Positions 9,100-18,317 of a stretch of 64,000 nucleotides of DNA are shown piece by piece (the first letter of the stretch is position 1; the number at the start of each line of letters is the position of its first letter). A model generated the notes under the pieces. It worked only from the letters and a program-made list of their open reading frames with translations. It had not been told where the DNA came from and did no database searches. Origin of the DNA: DATFTE01 sp963840665 (GTDB lineage Bacteria > Acidobacteriota > Terriglobia > Terriglobales > Acidobacteriaceae); the NCBI GenBank assembly GCA_963840665.1, contig CAWIZO010000005.1, forward strand, positions 124,001 to 188,000. The letters run 5' to 3'. Made by a program: the position numbers and the translations under genes.

Positions 9100-9636
9100 A
9101 TGTCCTTCGGCCGCCCGCGCAAGCTCGACACCGAAGAAGAGCTCTATGCCTACGCCATCGGCGCGCTCGGCCGCCGCATGCGCTCAGTGGCCGAACTGAA
9201 GCGCCTGATGCGTCCCCGGGTCGAAATCGAGACCGAATACGGACAGACGCTCATCGAACTGGTCATCCGCAAGCTGAAAGATCAGGGATACCTCAACGAC
9301 GCGAAGTACGCCGCCGCCTACGCCTCCATCCGCCGCGACAATGAAAAGTTCGGACGCATGCGCGTCGTCACCGATCTGAAAGTCAAAGGGGTTCACGGCG
9401 AGGTGATCGAGAAAGCCGTCGAATCGTTTTACGACGAAGTGACCGAAGAAAAGCAAGCGCGGGACTTCTTGCACCGCAAGCGTCTGCAGAAACCCAAAGA
9501 TCAGAAACAGGCCGCGCGGATCTTCCGCCAGCTCACCCGCGCAGGCTTCGGCTCGAAGACGATCTTCAAGATCCTCAAGAAATGGGATGTCGACGACGAG
9601 ATGCTGACTGCGCTCGAGGGCGAAAACACGGAATAA
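9100..9636 (+). CDS. recX: RecX regulatory protein
   Basis: 178 residues, all-helical with the repeated three-helix RecX modules. Family hallmarks are EELYAYAIGALGRRMRSVAELKRLM, the GYLNDAKYAAAYA segment and the C-terminal RQLTRAGFGSKTIFKIL. RecX caps or disassembles RecA filaments and so limits recombination and the SOS response. It is not next to recA in this window. The stop is immediately followed by the stop of the convergent gene. Confidence 0.88.
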   Translation: MSFGRPRKLDTEEELYAYAIGALGRRMRSVAELKRLMRPRVEIETEYGQTLIELVIRKLKDQGYLNDAKYAAAYASIRRDNEKFGRMRVVTDLKVKGVHGEVIEKAVESFYDEVTEEKQARDFLHRKRLQKPKDQKQAARIFRQLTRAGFGSKTIFKILKKWDVDDEMLTALEGENTE

Positions 9637-11880
9637 CTATTTCGCCCGGATCACAACCTTCGCCGAATTCATGTTGTCATTGCGGTCCATCGCGCGCACC
9701 ACGACCACGTGTTCGACCGCGCCTGACGGTCCCGATGCTGACGTGTTCTGTGCCACGGGAATCGGCGCCACAAAATCGTAAGACTCGGTCTTCGAATCCG
9801 AAAGCTGCCCAACCGGTTCCACAAACTGCCAATCGCCCGCATCAATCGAATATTCGGCGCGCTTGATGGCTGAGAAGCCGCTCACGGCTTGGAACTTGAT
9901 GCGAACCTTGCCGCCTTCGATCGCCGCGCTCAGATTCTGAATCTGCGGCGGAGTCGTGTTCACTTCGAACCGCTGGCTCTCTTTCTCGGCCGACAGGGCC
10001 TGCCCCGGAGAGTGCGACGGCGCGTCTGATGCCACGACTTTCACCGTGTATCCGCCATCGGGCACAAGCGATGCGTCAAACGAATAGAACTTGTCGGTCA
10101 ACTGATCTTTCAACAACAGCCAGCGGCCTTCGCCGTCGCCGCGATAGTAAACGGCATACATCATCTGATCGTCGTTGTCGTCGTGCACGCTCCACTTCAC
10201 GCCGATAGAATCGCGATCGCGCGTGGTCGGTGGAGGAGTATCAAAGTGCTGCGTAACTGTTCCCGGAGGCGTGGTGGTATCGACCGATTTCGGCAGCGAT
10301 TGATAGCGCACGCCCACCTGCACCGACACGTCGTCGAAGTCTGGTGCAACGTTCTTCGGAAGGTAATTCATCAGGACCGATTCCAGGCGCGGCGCAGTCG
10401 GGCCAGCGTGCAGAACGGCCTTCCATTGCACAAAGCGCGCGGGAGGAATGCTGGCCTCCGCGTCTTTCTGCAAATCAACTTTCTTCCACGCACTCCAGTT
10501 GCGGTCAGGATTGTCGACGTTCCCGCTGCGCGCAAACAACTCGACATTGCCCACTCCGCGGAATTCCGCGCGTCCCCAGCGCGAAAAAATGTGCGCATCG
10601 AACACGTCGCTCTCGTACGTTCCTTCCACTTCGGGGCTCGCACCCAGCAGAAATACCTTCCCCAGATTGCTGGTTGAGGCGTACAGCCCGCCTCCCGGAG
10701 CCTTGGCGAACGCGGTCACCTGGCTTGCGCTGGCCTTCAGCAAATCAGAAAACTGATCTTCGCCGTCAATCTTGAAGATGTGTCCGCGATTGCCGGTCCC
10801 CGCCAGCAAGTGTCCGCGATCATCGAACGCGAGTGCGTAGACCAGGTCTTCGCGCGAAGTCCAAATGCGGTCAGGCGAGCCGTCGGGCGCAATGCGATAA
10901 ATCTCCGAACCCCCGCTCGCACCCACTCCGGGACCAGGAAAACCGCCAATCCCCCCGCCACTGATCGGTGTGACGTTAGTGATGACAATTCCCGTCTGTC
11001 CCGCTGCCGGACTCGGTGCTGTGGTAGGAGAGGGCGTGACCGGCATCATCGGCGCCGGTGCTCCCGTACGCTTCTCCCCAACTCCTGCGGCGTAGATGTT
11101 ACCTGCAGCATCGATCGCGAGCGCAGTGATCTCTTTCTTGGGAGCGCTGTAAAGAACGAATCCTTCTCCGCTCGGCGAGATGCGATACACCAACCCGCTA
11201 CCGTCCGACCCCGCAATCAGATTCCCCTTCGGATCGACCGCCAGCGTTCGAATGTGGGTTTCGTCGCTCTTGAAGAAAACTGAATGCTGCCCATTCGGCG
11301 TAACCCGATAAATCTCGCCTTTATCGCCCGTCGCCACATAAAGATTGCCGGAATCATCGAGCGCCAGATCCCAGATGTATTTTGTCCCAGGATCGAAATA
11401 GACCGACGAACTCCACTGCGAGGAGCCCGGCTTCGCATTCTTCGCGTCCACACCATTGGGACGCTCAATCCGATACACTTTCCCATCCGGCGTGGTCGCG
11501 GCATACAGCACGCCGCTCTTGCTCATCACCAGCGCCTGCACCTGAAGTTCCTGCGGCTCAAAGATCGGCGTCGACTTGCCATCGGGCGTAATCATGTAGA
11601 CGCGCGCTGGAGATCCTGCCCCGGCAAACAAATTCCCTGCGGGGTCCGCCGCGATCGACCATATGTAAGTCGACGGCGTCGTCGCCAGCGCCTTGAATGA
11701 TGGAGCCAGCTCCAGCCCGCCCGCACTGCGAATGGCAACGCCCTTGGCCGTTCCCTTGGCCAGATCCTCAAACTTCGATTGATCCCAGGTGCGGGTGCCT
11801 TCGGCGAACATCAGGCTGGAAAAAAGAAAAAGAGAGCTAAGCAGAATAAAGAGTTTCCGTGCACAAATCGGCAAGTTCAA
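9637..11880 (-). CDS. secreted beta-propeller protein
   Basis: 747 residues with a clear signal peptide (about 1-26, ending SSLMFAEG). Residues about 60-400 contain repeated strands of the type GNLYVATGDKGEIYRV and AGTGNRGHIFKI, resembling NHL/SMP-30-like beta-propeller blades. The C-terminal ~250 residues look like Ig-like sandwich modules. A proline/glycine-rich linker interrupts the propeller near 270-320. I know of similar acidobacterial proteins but no assigned function; a surface or periplasmic binding role is a guess. Confidence 0.7.
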   Translation of the reverse strand: MNLPICARKLFILLSSLFLFSSLMFAEGTRTWDQSKFEDLAKGTAKGVAIRSAGGLELAPSFKALATTPSTYIWSIAADPAGNLFAGAGSPARVYMITPDGKSTPIFEPQELQVQALVMSKSGVLYAATTPDGKVYRIERPNGVDAKNAKPGSSQWSSSVYFDPGTKYIWDLALDDSGNLYVATGDKGEIYRVTPNGQHSVFFKSDETHIRTLAVDPKGNLIAGSDGSGLVYRISPSGEGFVLYSAPKKEITALAIDAAGNIYAAGVGEKRTGAPAPMMPVTPSPTTAPSPAAGQTGIVITNVTPISGGGIGGFPGPGVGASGGSEIYRIAPDGSPDRIWTSREDLVYALAFDDRGHLLAGTGNRGHIFKIDGEDQFSDLLKASASQVTAFAKAPGGGLYASTSNLGKVFLLGASPEVEGTYESDVFDAHIFSRWGRAEFRGVGNVELFARSGNVDNPDRNWSAWKKVDLQKDAEASIPPARFVQWKAVLHAGPTAPRLESVLMNYLPKNVAPDFDDVSVQVGVRYQSLPKSVDTTTPPGTVTQHFDTPPPTTRDRDSIGVKWSVHDDNDDQMMYAVYYRGDGEGRWLLLKDQLTDKFYSFDASLVPDGGYTVKVVASDAPSHSPGQALSAEKESQRFEVNTTPPQIQNLSAAIEGGKVRIKFQAVSGFSAIKRAEYSIDAGDWQFVEPVGQLSDSKTESYDFVAPIPVAQNTSASGPSGAVEHVVVVRAMDRNDNMNSAKVVIRAK

Positions 11881-11931
11881 ACCTCACAAGGCAAAGTTTC
11901 AGCGGAAAAATCAGGGTATCACGGGAGAGAG

Positions 11932-11959
11932 GTACCGAGTACCGCGTACCCAGTACCGA
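11932..11959. repeat. heptamer array (GTACCGA-type), 4 units
   Basis: Period-7 units GTACCGA, GTACCGC, GTACCCA, GTACCGA between the S55 and propeller genes. Confidence 0.9.
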
Positions 11960-11979
11960 GAGAACACTGTTCCAATTCG

Positions 11980-13768
11980 CTACTTAATATTGATCGTCAG
12001 CACCTGCGCGCCCGACACCACATAATCCAGCGGTCCCGTCGCCGACTTCGCCCACTGATGACTCGCCCAGCACCACCATGTCCTGCGTACCGCGCATTCC
12101 TTCCATCACATTCATGACGGAAAACGGCAGCGTGGGCATCACCTTGTCGGCCACCATCGCCTCTGGATCTGCCTCGAGCAGCGATACATACACCCGATTG
12201 CTGGCGTGCTGCTTGTTCAGCCAAGCCACGGTCGACGCCAAATCCAGCTTGCGTCCCAATGTCGGAGCCGCACGCCGCGTACGGTCCAACGTATCTCCAT
12301 CGCTCACCAAAATTCGCAGCGGTCCGCGCGAAGTCGAAGTCGGAATACTTACCGGAATCTGCTGCACAATGCTGTCTCCGCGATAAGGACGCAGCACCGT
12401 CTCAATCGTGATCTCATCCCCCGGCCGCGCTTCGGTTACATCGGTGCGCGCCGTTTCCAACCGCGCCCAGCGCCGGTCGCGTGAAATCTGGAAATCCAGC
12501 TGCACGCCGCGCACATCGGGAACGTTATAAGGATTGTCGTAAATTCGCGTAAAGCGCTCGCCCACCGCAACCGCTGCCAACACCGCCGCGGGCTGTCCGC
12601 CATCGGCCGCTGCGAACATGTTCTGCACCTTCACTTCCGGATACCCGTTGAGACTGATATCCCCGTTCATCCGGTAAGTGATTTCTTCTCCGTACTCGTT
12701 GACGCCGTGCAGCGCATTGAACACCGTCGCCATCATCGCCACTGGGCTGAGCTTCGGATTGTTCAACACTTCGTAATGAAACTGCTTGGTCGTCGGTCCG
12801 CCGCGAATCGTCAGCGTGACCGGAATCATGTCGGGAGTTTTTCCAAACTCGCCCATGATGCCCGTGTGACGATCCTGCACAAACGCGCCTACCGGCTCGG
12901 TGGCATTCACAATCTTGAAGGCATTCAGCGGCGAGGCCAAAGTCGCAACCACCTCAGCCTTGGTCATCGGCAGATCGATGCTGCCAAACTGCATCAACGG
13001 ATGCCCGCACGCGAGTAGGTGCGTCGCATCCATGTAAGTCACCGTGCACGTCGCAGCAATATCCATGTCGCCGCGCACCAGCACCGCGCTAACTGCTGAT
13101 CCCGGCTCCAGCGGCTCCGGCTGCTTCACATCACTAACCGAGCCCACGCCCATGACAGGAGTAATTCCGGCCGCCGCGAACTGCGAAGCAAACATCCGCA
13201 CCGAATCTTCCGAGAATCCGCTGAACACCAGCGGCGTTTCAATCGGCTTCAGGTAGTTCGAGAAATTTTGTATCGGATCTGAAGACACTCCCGGTCCGGA
13301 AGTTTTGGCATTCGTGATGACAGCCGCATTGGTTGACGCTGTGTCGCCAGCGGGACTCTTATCGAGCGCATTGATCTCGAGCATCTCGCCGATCGGAGTC
13401 ACTCCCGCAATCGGCTCTTTCGAAAATTCGCCGATGCGGAACGCGAGCGCCCCCGCCAGTTTCCCATCAAAATACACTGGGCTACCGCTCATGCCCGCGA
13501 CCACGCCTGTATACTCCGGCTTCGTCCCAGTCAGGCGGATCAGGATCACATCTCCCTTGGGCCCGTTGGTGTTCTTCAGAACGCCGAGTACCTCTAGGTC
13601 CATCGCCTCAGGCTTGGTCCCCTGGAACACCGTGTAAGCCACGCCCTTCATCCCGGCGTGAATCTGGCTCAGCGGAATAGTCTCGGTCGGCTTGCTGGTT
13701 TGCGCGAAGATCGCAAGGGGAATCAGGGAAAGCAAAAGAGAAATACAAGCGAAGAGGGCACGTCTCAT
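11980..13768 (-). CDS. SpoIVB-type peptidase S55 domain protein, frameshifted near its 3' end
   Basis: About 595 residues with a signal peptide (1-22). The N-terminal ~230 residues match the SpoIVB/S55 peptidase domain (GMKGVAYTVF, then GMSGSPVYFDG with the probable nucleophile serine near 96). The rest is a beta-rich region often seen fused in Acidobacteria. The uninterrupted frame stops at 11984 with an odd tail (VGRAGADDQY). Shifting by one base in GGG near 12070 restores HQWAKSATGPLDYVV and SGAQVLTINIK, ending at 11980. That is the sensible C-terminus, so I read one indel here. Substrate unknown. Confidence 0.75.
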
Positions 13769-13919
13769 GGTTCATCCCGGCAGGCCAACCCCGGCCCACC
13801 TAAATCCGCACTCCGCGAGGTATCTCCCGGGTTGCCGGGATAGAGGAGGGTTTGCGGCTAAACATCCCAATCGCGAAGCCTTGCGTCTATACTAGCACAG
13901 GGTTCTTCGGCGAGGTTCC

Positions 13920-15113
13920 ATGTTTTCCATTCACTTTTCGCATCGTTCGCGTCGTTTCCGCACGTGCCTGGGAGTTGTGGCGCTGCTCGTGTTGTCCTTG
14001 GAAGTCCTTGTTTGGCAAGCCTTTCCGGTGGCCGCGCAAGATTCACAAAAGCAAGAGACGCCACCCGAAGCCGGTGGCCCGCAGAGCGATACCGGCCCCT
14101 ACGCCATCCCCAAGAAGAAAGACGAGCCGCCCCCGCCGCCTCCGCCCGAAAGGCCTAAAAAGATCGAGAACATGCCCGACTACTCGATCAAAGTCGACGT
14201 CCCGCTTGTCACGGTTCCTGTCTCGGTGACGACTAAAGACGGACAGTTCATTCCCAATCTCGCCGAACAGAATTTCCGTGTCTCGGAAGATGGCGTCCCG
14301 CAAACTGTCACCGGTTTTGAGAAGACCCCCGCCCCCATCACTGCCGTTCTGCTCGTGGAATTCGCCGCCACCAATTACACGTTCATGTATGAAGCCTGGC
14401 AGGCTTCCGCGGTCTTCGCGACGCAGTTGCAAAAAGAAGATTGGGTCGCGGTCATCTCCTATGACATGAAGCCGCACATCCTGACGGACTTCACCCAAGA
14501 CAAGCGGGAAGTCGCTGCGGCCGTAAACACGCTGCGCATCCCAGGATTTGCGGAAACCAACCTTTTCGACGCTCTCTATGACACACTCGATCGCGTGGAC
14601 CGCATCGAAGGCCGCAAATACGTCATCCTGGTCACCACCGGCGTCGATACCTTCAGCAGACTCAACCTTGATCAGGCGATGAAAAAGATCAAGGCCACCA
14701 AAGACGTCACCATCTTCCCCATCAGCGTCGGATTCGCGGTTAGAAACTATTACGAATCCCACGGGGGCTCGGCACCACATGGCGCCGGAATTCCGGTCAA
14801 CAACATGGACTATCTCCAGGCCGACAACGAGATGAATACCTTCGCCAAGATGACCGGAGGGCGCGCATATTTCCCTCGCTTCGACGCCGAATTACCTGAG
14901 ATCTTCCACCAGATCATCGGCGACATCCGCAACCAATACGTGCTGACCTATCACCCGACGAATCCCAAACTCGACGGCTCGTACCGTAAATTGAAAGTGG
15001 AAGTGGTCGCCCCCGACGGAGGCCCGCTGAAGATGCGCGACCAAAAAGGCAAAGACGTGAAGTACCTGGTCGTCGCCAGAGAAGGCTACACCGCCAAACA
15101 CACGGTGGATTAA
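13920..15113 (+). CDS. acidobacterial VWFA-related domain protein, secreted
   Basis: 397 residues. An N-terminal hydrophobic signal (about 18-37) is followed by a low-complexity proline stretch near 65-80. From about 90 to 350 it matches the VWFA-related domain typical of Acidobacteria (VPLVTVPVSVTTKDG, FRVSEDGVPQ, YVILVTTGVDTFSRL, NQYVLTYHP). The canonical MIDAS DxSxS is not evident; LLVEFAATN occupies its place, so metal binding is doubtful. Many paralogues occur in these genomes, and the role is unknown, probably extracytoplasmic protein interaction. Confidence 0.85.
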   Translation: MFSIHFSHRSRRFRTCLGVVALLVLSLEVLVWQAFPVAAQDSQKQETPPEAGGPQSDTGPYAIPKKKDEPPPPPPPERPKKIENMPDYSIKVDVPLVTVPVSVTTKDGQFIPNLAEQNFRVSEDGVPQTVTGFEKTPAPITAVLLVEFAATNYTFMYEAWQASAVFATQLQKEDWVAVISYDMKPHILTDFTQDKREVAAAVNTLRIPGFAETNLFDALYDTLDRVDRIEGRKYVILVTTGVDTFSRLNLDQAMKKIKATKDVTIFPISVGFAVRNYYESHGGSAPHGAGIPVNNMDYLQADNEMNTFAKMTGGRAYFPRFDAELPEIFHQIIGDIRNQYVLTYHPTNPKLDGSYRKLKVEVVAPDGGPLKMRDQKGKDVKYLVVAREGYTAKHTVD

Positions 15114-15117
15114 ACCA

Positions 15118-15138
15118 GTACCCAGTACCGAGTACCGA
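15118..15138. repeat. heptamer array (GTACCGA-type), 3 units
   Basis: GTACCCA, GTACCGA, GTACCGA just after the VWFA-related stop codon. Confidence 0.85.
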
Positions 15139-15208
15139 GAAAGACCCAGTCCGAGCGCGATGAGGACGGGCATCTCGCCGGTCAAGTCGCGAAGCGACCG
15201 CTTGCGTA

Positions 15209-15231
15209 GGGACGGACGCCCTCGTCCGTCC
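15209..15231. repeat. GGGACGG...CCGTCC palindrome
   Basis: GGACGGACG CCCT CGTCCGTCC hairpin; related palindromes at 36891 and 54560. Confidence 0.6.
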
Positions 15232-15265
15232 AGCGGCAGCGAGCAATCCCGAAGACAAAACGGAA

Positions 15266-15287
15266 GGGCACGACTTCAGTCGTGCCG
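15266..15287. repeat. GGCACG-ACTTCAGT-CGTGCC palindrome
   Basis: A perfect inverted repeat with a CTTCAG core between convergent genes; relatives at 17406, 17511 and 60882. It has no T-run, so terminator function is uncertain. Confidence 0.65.
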
Positions 15288-15331
15288 TTGAGTCCGTACA
15301 TTCCGGCTTTACCCCGGTTACTGGGAACTGC

Positions 15332-16064
15332 TTAATGCACATGCGCGACCCGATCCAGCAGAAACAACATTCCGACGCCTAGGAACACCACCAACGCCAT
15401 CTTCACTCCCGGCTCGTGATTGACTTCCGGAATCAAGTCCGACGCCGCCACATAAATCGTCACCCCGGCCGCCAGTGGCAATCCAAATCTCACCTGATGA
15501 CGGAACACTGCCATCGTAAGTACTCCCGCCAGCGTCGCGATCCCCAGCAGCACCGATGCGCCCCACGCGATTTTGCGGCTCTGCCCACCGGCCAGCATCA
15601 CCGACGCAATCGTGAAACCCTCAGGAATCTTGTGCAGAAAGACGGCGAGGAAAATAATCCACCCCAGCCAGTTCGAGACGATAAATCCCGACGCAATCGC
15701 GATGCCGTCGAAGAATGTATGGATGATCAACCCGATCAGAATCGAATACGTCCGATGCTGATGCACAAACGCATCCGCATGCGTCTCTTCTCCAAAATGA
15801 AAATGTGGTGTGACGGCGTGCTCAAAGAAATGAATGATGAGATAACCGACTAGAACAAGAAAGGGCGCATTCTTCCCGCTCAATTCCAGACTCGCGAGGA
15901 AAACTTCGACGATCGCGGTAGCGAGCATGAAACCCGGCCCCGAGCGCGACAAAATATTTTAGATAAGAACGTTTCCAGCGCCGCTGAACAATAATGGCGC
16001 CGCCAAAAATATTGGCCGCCGCTGCGCTCAGGCCCAGCAAAATGCTGAGAAGAATGGGATGCAT
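15332..16064 (-). pseudogene. ZIP-family metal transporter, one frameshift
   Basis: Two overlapping frames together make a normal ~243-residue ZIP transporter. Residues 1-45 (MHPILLSILLGLSAAAAN...FVALGAGF) are in one frame, and the rest (MLATAIVEVF, the HFFEHAVTPHFHFG histidine-rich segment, DGIAIASGFI, HKIPEGFTIA) in another. The break is at about 15950, where removing one base joins GAGF to MLATAIVE. The HKIPEG helix carries the usual metal ligands, so zinc or other divalent metal uptake is likely if the gene is intact. A sequencing indel is as plausible as real inactivation. Confidence 0.8.
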
Positions 16065-16071
16065 GGGAAAA

Positions 16072-16204
16072 GTACCGAGTACCCAGTACCAGAGATACCC
16101 AGACAAACCAGATTCGATGCCGCTTGAGATTACAGGTTTCACAGAGACGCGTCCAGAAAAGGCAGCTGGTTTAACTCGGTACTCGGTACAGCGTACTCGG
16201 TACT
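16072..16204. repeat. inverted pair of GTACCGA heptamer arrays between ychF and the ZIP gene
   Basis: Left arm 16072-16092 (GTACCGA, GTACCCA, GTACCAG). Right arm 16174-16204 in the opposite sense (ACTCGGT x2, ACAGCGT, ACTCGGT). The arms can pair across ~80 bases. The right arm ends one base from the ychF stop and the left arm sits over the leader of the ZIP gene. Confidence 0.85.
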
Positions 16205-16205
16205 A

Positions 16206-17291
16206 CTAGCCGCTATGCCTGATATGCATGACGTCGCCATCCTGCACAATGTAATCCTTCCCCTCGAGCCGCAGCGTTCCCTTTCCGCGGGCGTTCGCTT
16301 CCGAACCCGCTTCCAGCAACTGATCCCAGCGAATTGTTTCCGCGCGGATGAAATGCTTTTCCAGATCCGAGTGGATCGCTCCCGCCGCATTCACCGCCCG
16401 CGTGTTCACTGGAATCGTCCACGCCCGGCATTCGTCTTCTCCGGCCGTAAAGAATGAAATCAATCCCAGCAGCGCGTAGGTCGTGCGAATCAGCCGCACC
16501 AAGCCGCTCTCCTTCAATCCATAGCTCGACAGAAACTCCGCAGCATCCGCATCGCTCATCTCCGCCAACTCCGCTTCTACTTTGCCGCAAATCGCCGCCG
16601 CCGAAGCGTTGGGACGCGACGCCACCTCCCCGAGCTTGTACTTCGCCACTGCTTCTTCCAGCTCTTTGCCCAATGCCGTACTCTCGGTCACGTTCAGCAC
16701 ATAAAAAATGGGCTTCTCGCTGAGGAACATGAAACCCTTCAAGCGCTTCTTGTCCTCGGGAGTCATCTCCATCTCGCGCAGCGGACGCTCCGTCTCCAGA
16801 TGCGCCTTCGCCCGCTTCAACAGATCGAATTCTTTTTCCAGCTCGGGGGTCTTCATCTTCTTCAGATCTTTTTCCAGCCGCTCCAGCCTCTTCTCGATCT
16901 GTCCCAGGTCGCTGACCATCAAGTCAAACTCAACATTCTTGATGTCGCGCAGAGGATCGATCGCCCCCACATGCGGAATCGAATCATCCTCAAACGCCCG
17001 CACCACGTGCGCCAGAGCATCGACGTTGCGCAGATGCCCGATATAGCCACTCTCTTTCAATGCCTCCTGCCCAATCGCGCCGACATCGACATATTCAACC
17101 GACGCATGCGTCAGTTTTTTGGGGTTATAAAGCGCGGCCAGTTTGTCGAGCCGGTCGTCGGGCACCTTCGCGACACCCACATGCGCCTCGCGCGGGTTCG
17201 AATAGGCAGCTTCCGAAAGATTTGCCTTGGTCAGAATGCGAAACAGCGATGTCTTGCCCACCTGCGGCAGGCCAATAATGCCAGTTTTCAT
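16206..17291 (-). CDS. ychF: YchF/Obg-like ATPase
   Basis: 361 residues, the expected length for YchF, a TRAFAC-class P-loop ATPase that binds ribosomes and affects stress and translation. Seen: P-loop GLPQVGKTS (residues 7-15), the NVTES motif in place of NKxD (the basis of ATP rather than GTP preference in this family), a coiled-coil arm near 130-180 (KRLERLEKDLKKMKTPEL) and a C-terminal TGS domain ending VQDGDVMHIRHSG. The switch-II segment reads YVDVGAIGQEA rather than the usual DIAGLVxGA. Confidence 0.9.
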   Translation of the reverse strand: MKTGIIGLPQVGKTSLFRILTKANLSEAAYSNPREAHVGVAKVPDDRLDKLAALYNPKKLTHASVEYVDVGAIGQEALKESGYIGHLRNVDALAHVVRAFEDDSIPHVGAIDPLRDIKNVEFDLMVSDLGQIEKRLERLEKDLKKMKTPELEKEFDLLKRAKAHLETERPLREMEMTPEDKKRLKGFMFLSEKPIFYVLNVTESTALGKELEEAVAKYKLGEVASRPNASAAAICGKVEAELAEMSDADAAEFLSSYGLKESGLVRLIRTTYALLGLISFFTAGEDECRAWTIPVNTRAVNAAGAIHSDLEKHFIRAETIRWDQLLEAGSEANARGKGTLRLEGKDYIVQDGDVMHIRHSG

Positions 17292-17301
17292 AGGAATGCT
17301 T

Positions 17302-17329
17302 TTAGCTCTTAGCCGTCGGCTGTTTAGCA
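17302..17329. repeat. heptamer array (TTAGCTC-type), 4 units
   Basis: TTAGCTC, TTAGCCG, TCGGCTG, TTTAGCA immediately upstream of the ychF start on its template side. Confidence 0.7.
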
Positions 17330-17405
17330 GTCCAGGCGAGAAGGATTAGGATCGGGCAACCAAGAAGAATAAATGATGAAGACGGAATTACCCAAGCGGG
17401 GTTCG

Positions 17406-17538
17406 TATCAGGGCACGCCTTCAGGCGTGCCGGTAACGCCCAAACAGAATCCCTTTAGGGGCCGGCACGCGCCGACGGCGGCTGAAGGCGAAACCCAAAG
17501 ACGAACCAACGGCACGCCCGAAGGGCGTGCCCTGATAC
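17406..17538. repeat. large inverted repeat built from two GGGCACG-CTTCAG palindromes
   Basis: TATCAGGGCACGCC...GGCGTGCCGG (17406-17432) and GGCACGCCCGAAGGGCGTGCC...TGATAC (17511-17538) are palindromes themselves and lie in inverted orientation. They fill most of the gene-free 17292-17643 interval. No gene is seen in between. Confidence 0.7.
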
Positions 17539-17643
17539 ACCCGCCTCCTGGCTCTAAGTAAACACTCACGGAAGAGAACCGCAGCCAGGGTTATCGCGGG
17601 CGGCGCAGCGCTTTCAGTGCTACAAATAGCCTCCCCCCAGTTG

Positions 17644-18237
17644 ATGCGCTTAAGTGCGGTACACGTGGGGTCCCCAGCTTCTGGGCCTTGCTGCCTGGTC
17701 TACTCGACCATTCCATCCTTCTGGCTGATGATTCACACCCGCGCGGATTACTGGCGTAGGCGGAGCACTTCCCCGTATCGAATCCTCATTCCGATCTGGG
17801 TGGCGATGTGGGTCTGGCAGGTCTCGTGACCGCTCCGTGGCGCAAGACTGCTCTGTATCAAACACGCGTGGCCCTTGATCCCTGCTGTCGTGTTGTTTGC
17901 CACCGGTATCGAGCTCTATCGCCGCTCTAGAGTTGATTTCAGCGCCGGGCAACTCGGAGGCCTCCCCGAACTCCGCCCCAACCATCCCGAGACACGATTG
18001 GTGACCACAGGCATCCGCAGCCGCGTCCGCCACCCGGTCTACTTGGCCCACCTCTGCGAAATGCTGGCGTGGAGCGTAGGCACCGGACTGGCAGTCTGCT
18101 TCGCGCTGACCGCCTTCGCCATCCTCACAGGCGCAGTCATGATCAGGAAAGAAGACGCCGAACTGGAACAGCGTTTCGGAGAAGAATTTCGCAGCTATCG
18201 CCACCAAGTCCCGGCGGTTATCCCGCGCCCGTTATAA
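17644..18237 (+). pseudogene. isoprenylcysteine carboxyl methyltransferase-like protein, frameshifted
   Basis: The C-terminal frame (from about 17875, IPAVVLFATGIELYRRSR through TTGIRSRVRHPVYLAHL and RKEDAELEQRFGEEF) matches the ICMT/phospholipid methyltransferase family; RHPVYL and E-R-FG are its SAM and headgroup motifs. The N-terminal part (MRLSAVHV... YRILIPIWVAMWV) and a middle piece (AGLVTAPWRKTALYQTRVAL) sit in two other frames, so at least two indels are needed to join them into a ~200-residue membrane protein. Likely a pseudogene, or error-rich sequence. Confidence 0.65.
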
Positions 18238-18238
18238 T
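18233..18238 (+). promoter_or_regulatory. TATAAT -10 box before the LolC-like gene
   Basis: A perfect TATAAT overlapping the stop of the methyltransferase frame. Transcription from it would begin near 18245, so the leader would be exactly the heptamer array below. Confidence 0.4.
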
Positions 18239-18246
18239 CACACTTT

Positions 18247-18315
18247 CACTGAAAGCTGAGAGCTGACAGCTGATAGCTGAACCCGGCGACCAGCAACCGG
18301 CCCCCAGCGACCGCT
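18247..18315. repeat. two adjoining heptamer arrays ending 2 bases before a start codon
   Basis: CACTGAA, AGCTGAG, AGCTGAC, AGCTGAT, AGCTGAA (18247-18281), then GGCGACC, AGCAACC, GGCCCCC, AGCGACC (18285-18312). Both keep a 7-base period although the units differ. Confidence 0.85.
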
Positions 18316-18317
18316 CC

